Positions 62,267 through 64,000 of a DNA stretch of 64,000 nt are shown one piece after another. The notes under the pieces are model-generated. The model saw only the letters and a list, made by a program, of their open reading frames with translations. It searched no databases and was not told where the DNA came from. The stretch comes from DATFDN01 sp963818885. GTDB taxonomy: Bacteria > Pseudomonadota > Alphaproteobacteria > Acetobacterales > Acetobacteraceae. The stretch lies in contig CAWFTP010000003.1 of the NCBI GenBank assembly GCA_963818885.1, positions 372,001 to 436,000 on the forward strand, given 5' to 3'. Numbering within the stretch: the stretch's first letter is position 1; each line of letters starts with the position of its first letter. A program made the translations under genes and the position numbers.

Positions 62267-63376
62267 ATGGCGCAGGCGTCGCGCTACCGCAGCCTGCGTG
62301 ACGCTTTTGGTGTCGCCTATCACAAGCAGAGCGAGCGCGCCGACAGCCTGCCGCTGCCCCCTCGCTTCACCTTCGGTCCCTTCGGCGCGGATCTCGCGAG
62401 CCGCTACTACCATGAGATCCGGCGCTTGAGACCGGGCTGGACGTGGCTCAGGGCTATCACGCTGTCCAGCCATTTCTGTCTGTCCGACGGCGACTTGCTG
62501 CTGGCGTGCGACGCGCTGCATTTGCATCCCGGGACGCTCGATGCGGTCGCGCCCGGTTTCGAGCTCCTGCGTTTCTCCCGGCGCACACGACGAGAGGCTG
62601 GCCAATGCGTCATGCTCGGTGGGCCGGGCCTCCCGGTCTACGGCCATTGGCTGGTCGACTTCCTGCCCAAGCTCTTCGTGTTGGGCGTATCCGGCTACGA
62701 CATCGACAAGTTGCGCTATCTTCTGCCGGCCGACACGCCCCGCTTCGCCTTCGCGCTGCTCGCTCTCGTCGGCATACCGGGCGAGCAGATCGTGCTCTAC
62801 GACCCGGTGTTCGACGCGGTACAGCCCGACGAGCTGCTGATCCCCACCCTGCTGCGCACCAACTCGCGCACCACTCCGCCATTCGCCGCGGCGGCATCAT
62901 TCCTCGCGCGACGGATCGAGGCGCGCCACGGCCCATTCCTTGGCGCCTCTTCGACTTTACGCCTCTTCATTTCCCGAGAGCGCTCAGGCCGCGCGCTGCG
63001 GACGCTCATCAATCGCGAGCGAATTGAGCAGCTGGCCAGCGAGGCGGGCTTCGCGATAGTGCACCCCGAGCAGCTGCCGCTATTGGAGCAGGTGCGCCTG
63101 TTCCAGGGCGCGACCCACATCATCGGCGAATACGGCTCCGCCCTCCATGCGACGATCTTCTCCCCGCGCGGCACGCTCGTCTGCGCGCTGCGCGGCTCCG
63201 GCTCCCCGATCGCCGGCTTCCTCCAGTCCTCCATCGGCCACGCCCTGGGCCTGCCCACCGGATATGTGATCGGGCCGACACGGGAGGGCGACCCGCTCGA
63301 GCCGTTCGAGCTCGCGGAGCGGGATTTCGCGCTATGCCGGGATTTGGTGTTCGGCGGACGGGGGTTGCAGGGATAA
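62267..63376 (+). CDS. Glycosyltransferase family 61 protein (DUF563)
   Basis: 369 aa, intact, the longest unbroken gene in the right-hand region. VYGHWLVDFLPKLFVLGVSG and GATHIIGEYGSALHATIFSP are the GT61 signature, with LRLFISRERSGRALRTLINR before the acceptor domain. It transfers a sugar (often xylose or GlcNAc) in capsule, LPS or glycoprotein synthesis. Acetobacteraceae carry several of these. The intact frame here shows that the local frameshift rate varies. Confidence 0.88.
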   Translation: MAQASRYRSLRDAFGVAYHKQSERADSLPLPPRFTFGPFGADLASRYYHEIRRLRPGWTWLRAITLSSHFCLSDGDLLLACDALHLHPGTLDAVAPGFELLRFSRRTRREAGQCVMLGGPGLPVYGHWLVDFLPKLFVLGVSGYDIDKLRYLLPADTPRFAFALLALVGIPGEQIVLYDPVFDAVQPDELLIPTLLRTNSRTTPPFAAAASFLARRIEARHGPFLGASSTLRLFISRERSGRALRTLINRERIEQLASEAGFAIVHPEQLPLLEQVRLFQGATHIIGEYGSALHATIFSPRGTLVCALRGSGSPIAGFLQSSIGHALGLPTGYVIGPTREGDPLEPFELAERDFALCRDLVFGGRGLQG

Positions 63377-63473
63377 AGGTATCAAAATGACGCGGCGCTC
63401 GAACCGCGTGCTCCGCAAGGAGAAAACCCCGCTGGTATGATTCTCCTACCCAAGCCTCGCACGGAGAGCATGC

Positions 63474-63873
63474 ATGGATGACCACAGGCAAAACGTCGCC
63501 AGAACCTGCCTCGATGGCGCGGAAAGCAACACAATAACTTTTCCGCAGATCGTCGGGACGCGATGCGGGAAGGCTTCGAGAGCTACACGATCGACTTCCG
63601 GCCCGCGGTTGCGACCTATTATCTGCCCGATGGCGACAGCGTCGAGCTGCCAACGCATAAAATCGATGTGCCGGTCGCGGCATGCTTCGATACGATGCGC
63701 ATCCAGGCCGCCATCAGGGAACGCAGCTTCTGGTGCCCGGCTATACATACAAGGGCTTCTGCCGGAAGGTCGCCGCGGCCGGCTGCGCGGGCTACATCGT
63801 CTCCTTCTCCGGCCGCCGGGCGCTGGACATCGGCCGCACCGCCGAGACCCACGTCGAGCTCTTTCCGGACTAG
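63474..63873 (+). pseudogene. DUF1398 domain protein, frameshifted
   Basis: About 130 aa. ATG 63474 starts MDDHRQNVARTCLDGAESNT (ITFPQIV); after a shift near 63555: MREGFESYTIDFRPAVATYY, LPTHKIDVPVAACFDTMRIQ; after another near 63712: TYKGFCRKVAAAGCAGYIVS and FSGRRALDIGRTAETHVELF. This is the DUF1398 (YbcV/phage-envelope-like) family, small soluble proteins of unknown function. Confidence 0.75.
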
Positions 63874-63881
63874 CGCTTCCC

Positions 63882-64000
63882 CTACCGCCTCTCCCCAAAA
63901 AAGCCGCGCAGCAAGTCGCCCGCCTCGCTCTCCCGCACCCCGCCCACCACCTCCGGCCGGTGCAGGCAGGGCGCCTCGAAGACCCGCGCCCCGTGCTCGA
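63882..64000 (-). CDS. tadA: tRNA adenosine(34) deaminase TadA, C-terminal part (cut by window edge)
   Basis: The minus-strand frame entering from the right edge ends EHGARVFEAPCLHRPEVVGG, then VRESEAGDLLRGFFGERR and a stop at 63884-63882. This matches the C-terminal helix and tail of TadA, which converts A34 to inosine in tRNA-Arg. The catalytic part lies outside the window, so this rests on 38 residues. Confidence 0.65.
   Translation of the reverse strand, partial: EHGARVFEAPCLHRPEVVGGVRESEAGDLLRGFFGERR

Noticed and set aside
63387..63440. 17-codon open frame MTRRSNRVLRKEK
   Set aside because: Too short, no RBS or conservation argument.

Overview
The window is high-GC, densely coded bacterial DNA without rRNA, tRNA, insertion sequences or CRISPR that I can see. 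A GapR/DUF2312 protein, an adjacent DUF1244 protein and an NrdR-type box point to Alphaproteobacteria. A glycine-rich surface protein with a C-terminal Hint domain, a GT61 glycosyltransferase and the general gene set suggest Rhodospirillales, most likely Acetobacteraceae (inference, moderate confidence). Both outer genes are cut by the window: a PHB-depolymerase-family esterase at the left and the C-terminus of tRNA adenosine deaminase TadA at the right.

Layout. 0-6.7 kb: esterase, cation diffusion facilitator, TonB-like protein, M20 amidohydrolase, a RES/Xre toxin-antitoxin pair with a readable promoter and operators, a frameshifted methyltransferase, and a PhnB-like VOC protein divergent from a MarR regulator across a perfect palindrome. 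6.7-11.8 kb: a five-gene peptide/opine-type ABC transporter operon whose cistrons all overlap by ATGA. 11.9-19.5 kb: NAD(P)-binding protein, hippurate-hydrolase-like M20 enzyme, DUF2237, LLM flavin oxidoreductase, FMN-dependent alpha-hydroxy acid dehydrogenase, an NrdA lacking an ATP-cone, and a pyridoxamine-oxidase-like protein. 20-28 kb: membrane-anchored phosphatase-like protein, a double cold-shock-domain protein, then a five-gene minus-strand operon (ThDP enzyme, enolase-superfamily enzyme, internally duplicated membrane protein, gluconate-dehydrogenase subunit 3, GMC dehydrogenase). 28-37 kb: small proteins, SDR, a second HyuC-like amidohydrolase, two acyl-CoA synthetases, a class III aminotransferase and a GNAT. 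37-41.6 kb: two acyl-CoA dehydrogenases, a thiolase-fold protein without the usual cysteine, a DUF35 Zn-ribbon protein and a cupin, the core of a CoA-dependent catabolic pathway. 42-48.6 kb: double carboxymuconolactone-decarboxylase protein, BKACE enzyme, VOC protein, AraC regulator, YqhA, GapR, DUF1244, and a TetR/SDR divergent pair with two operators. 48.7-64 kb: glycerate kinase, pyruvate kinase, aldehyde dehydrogenase, a molybdenum-related trio, TVP38, the Hint protein, an unknown conserved protein, trans-aconitate methyltransferase, phosphoesterase/phospholipase C, GT61, DUF1398 and tadA.

A strong caution: single-base frameshifts break genes sporadically before 48.7 kb and very densely after it, including core metabolic genes whose restored reading frames look intact. 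I read most of these as sequence errors rather than true pseudogenes. The two most interesting systems are the GMC dehydrogenase operon with its duplicated, histidine-bearing membrane protein (21.8-27.9 kb) and the Ltp2-like retro-aldolase cluster (35.5-41.1 kb).
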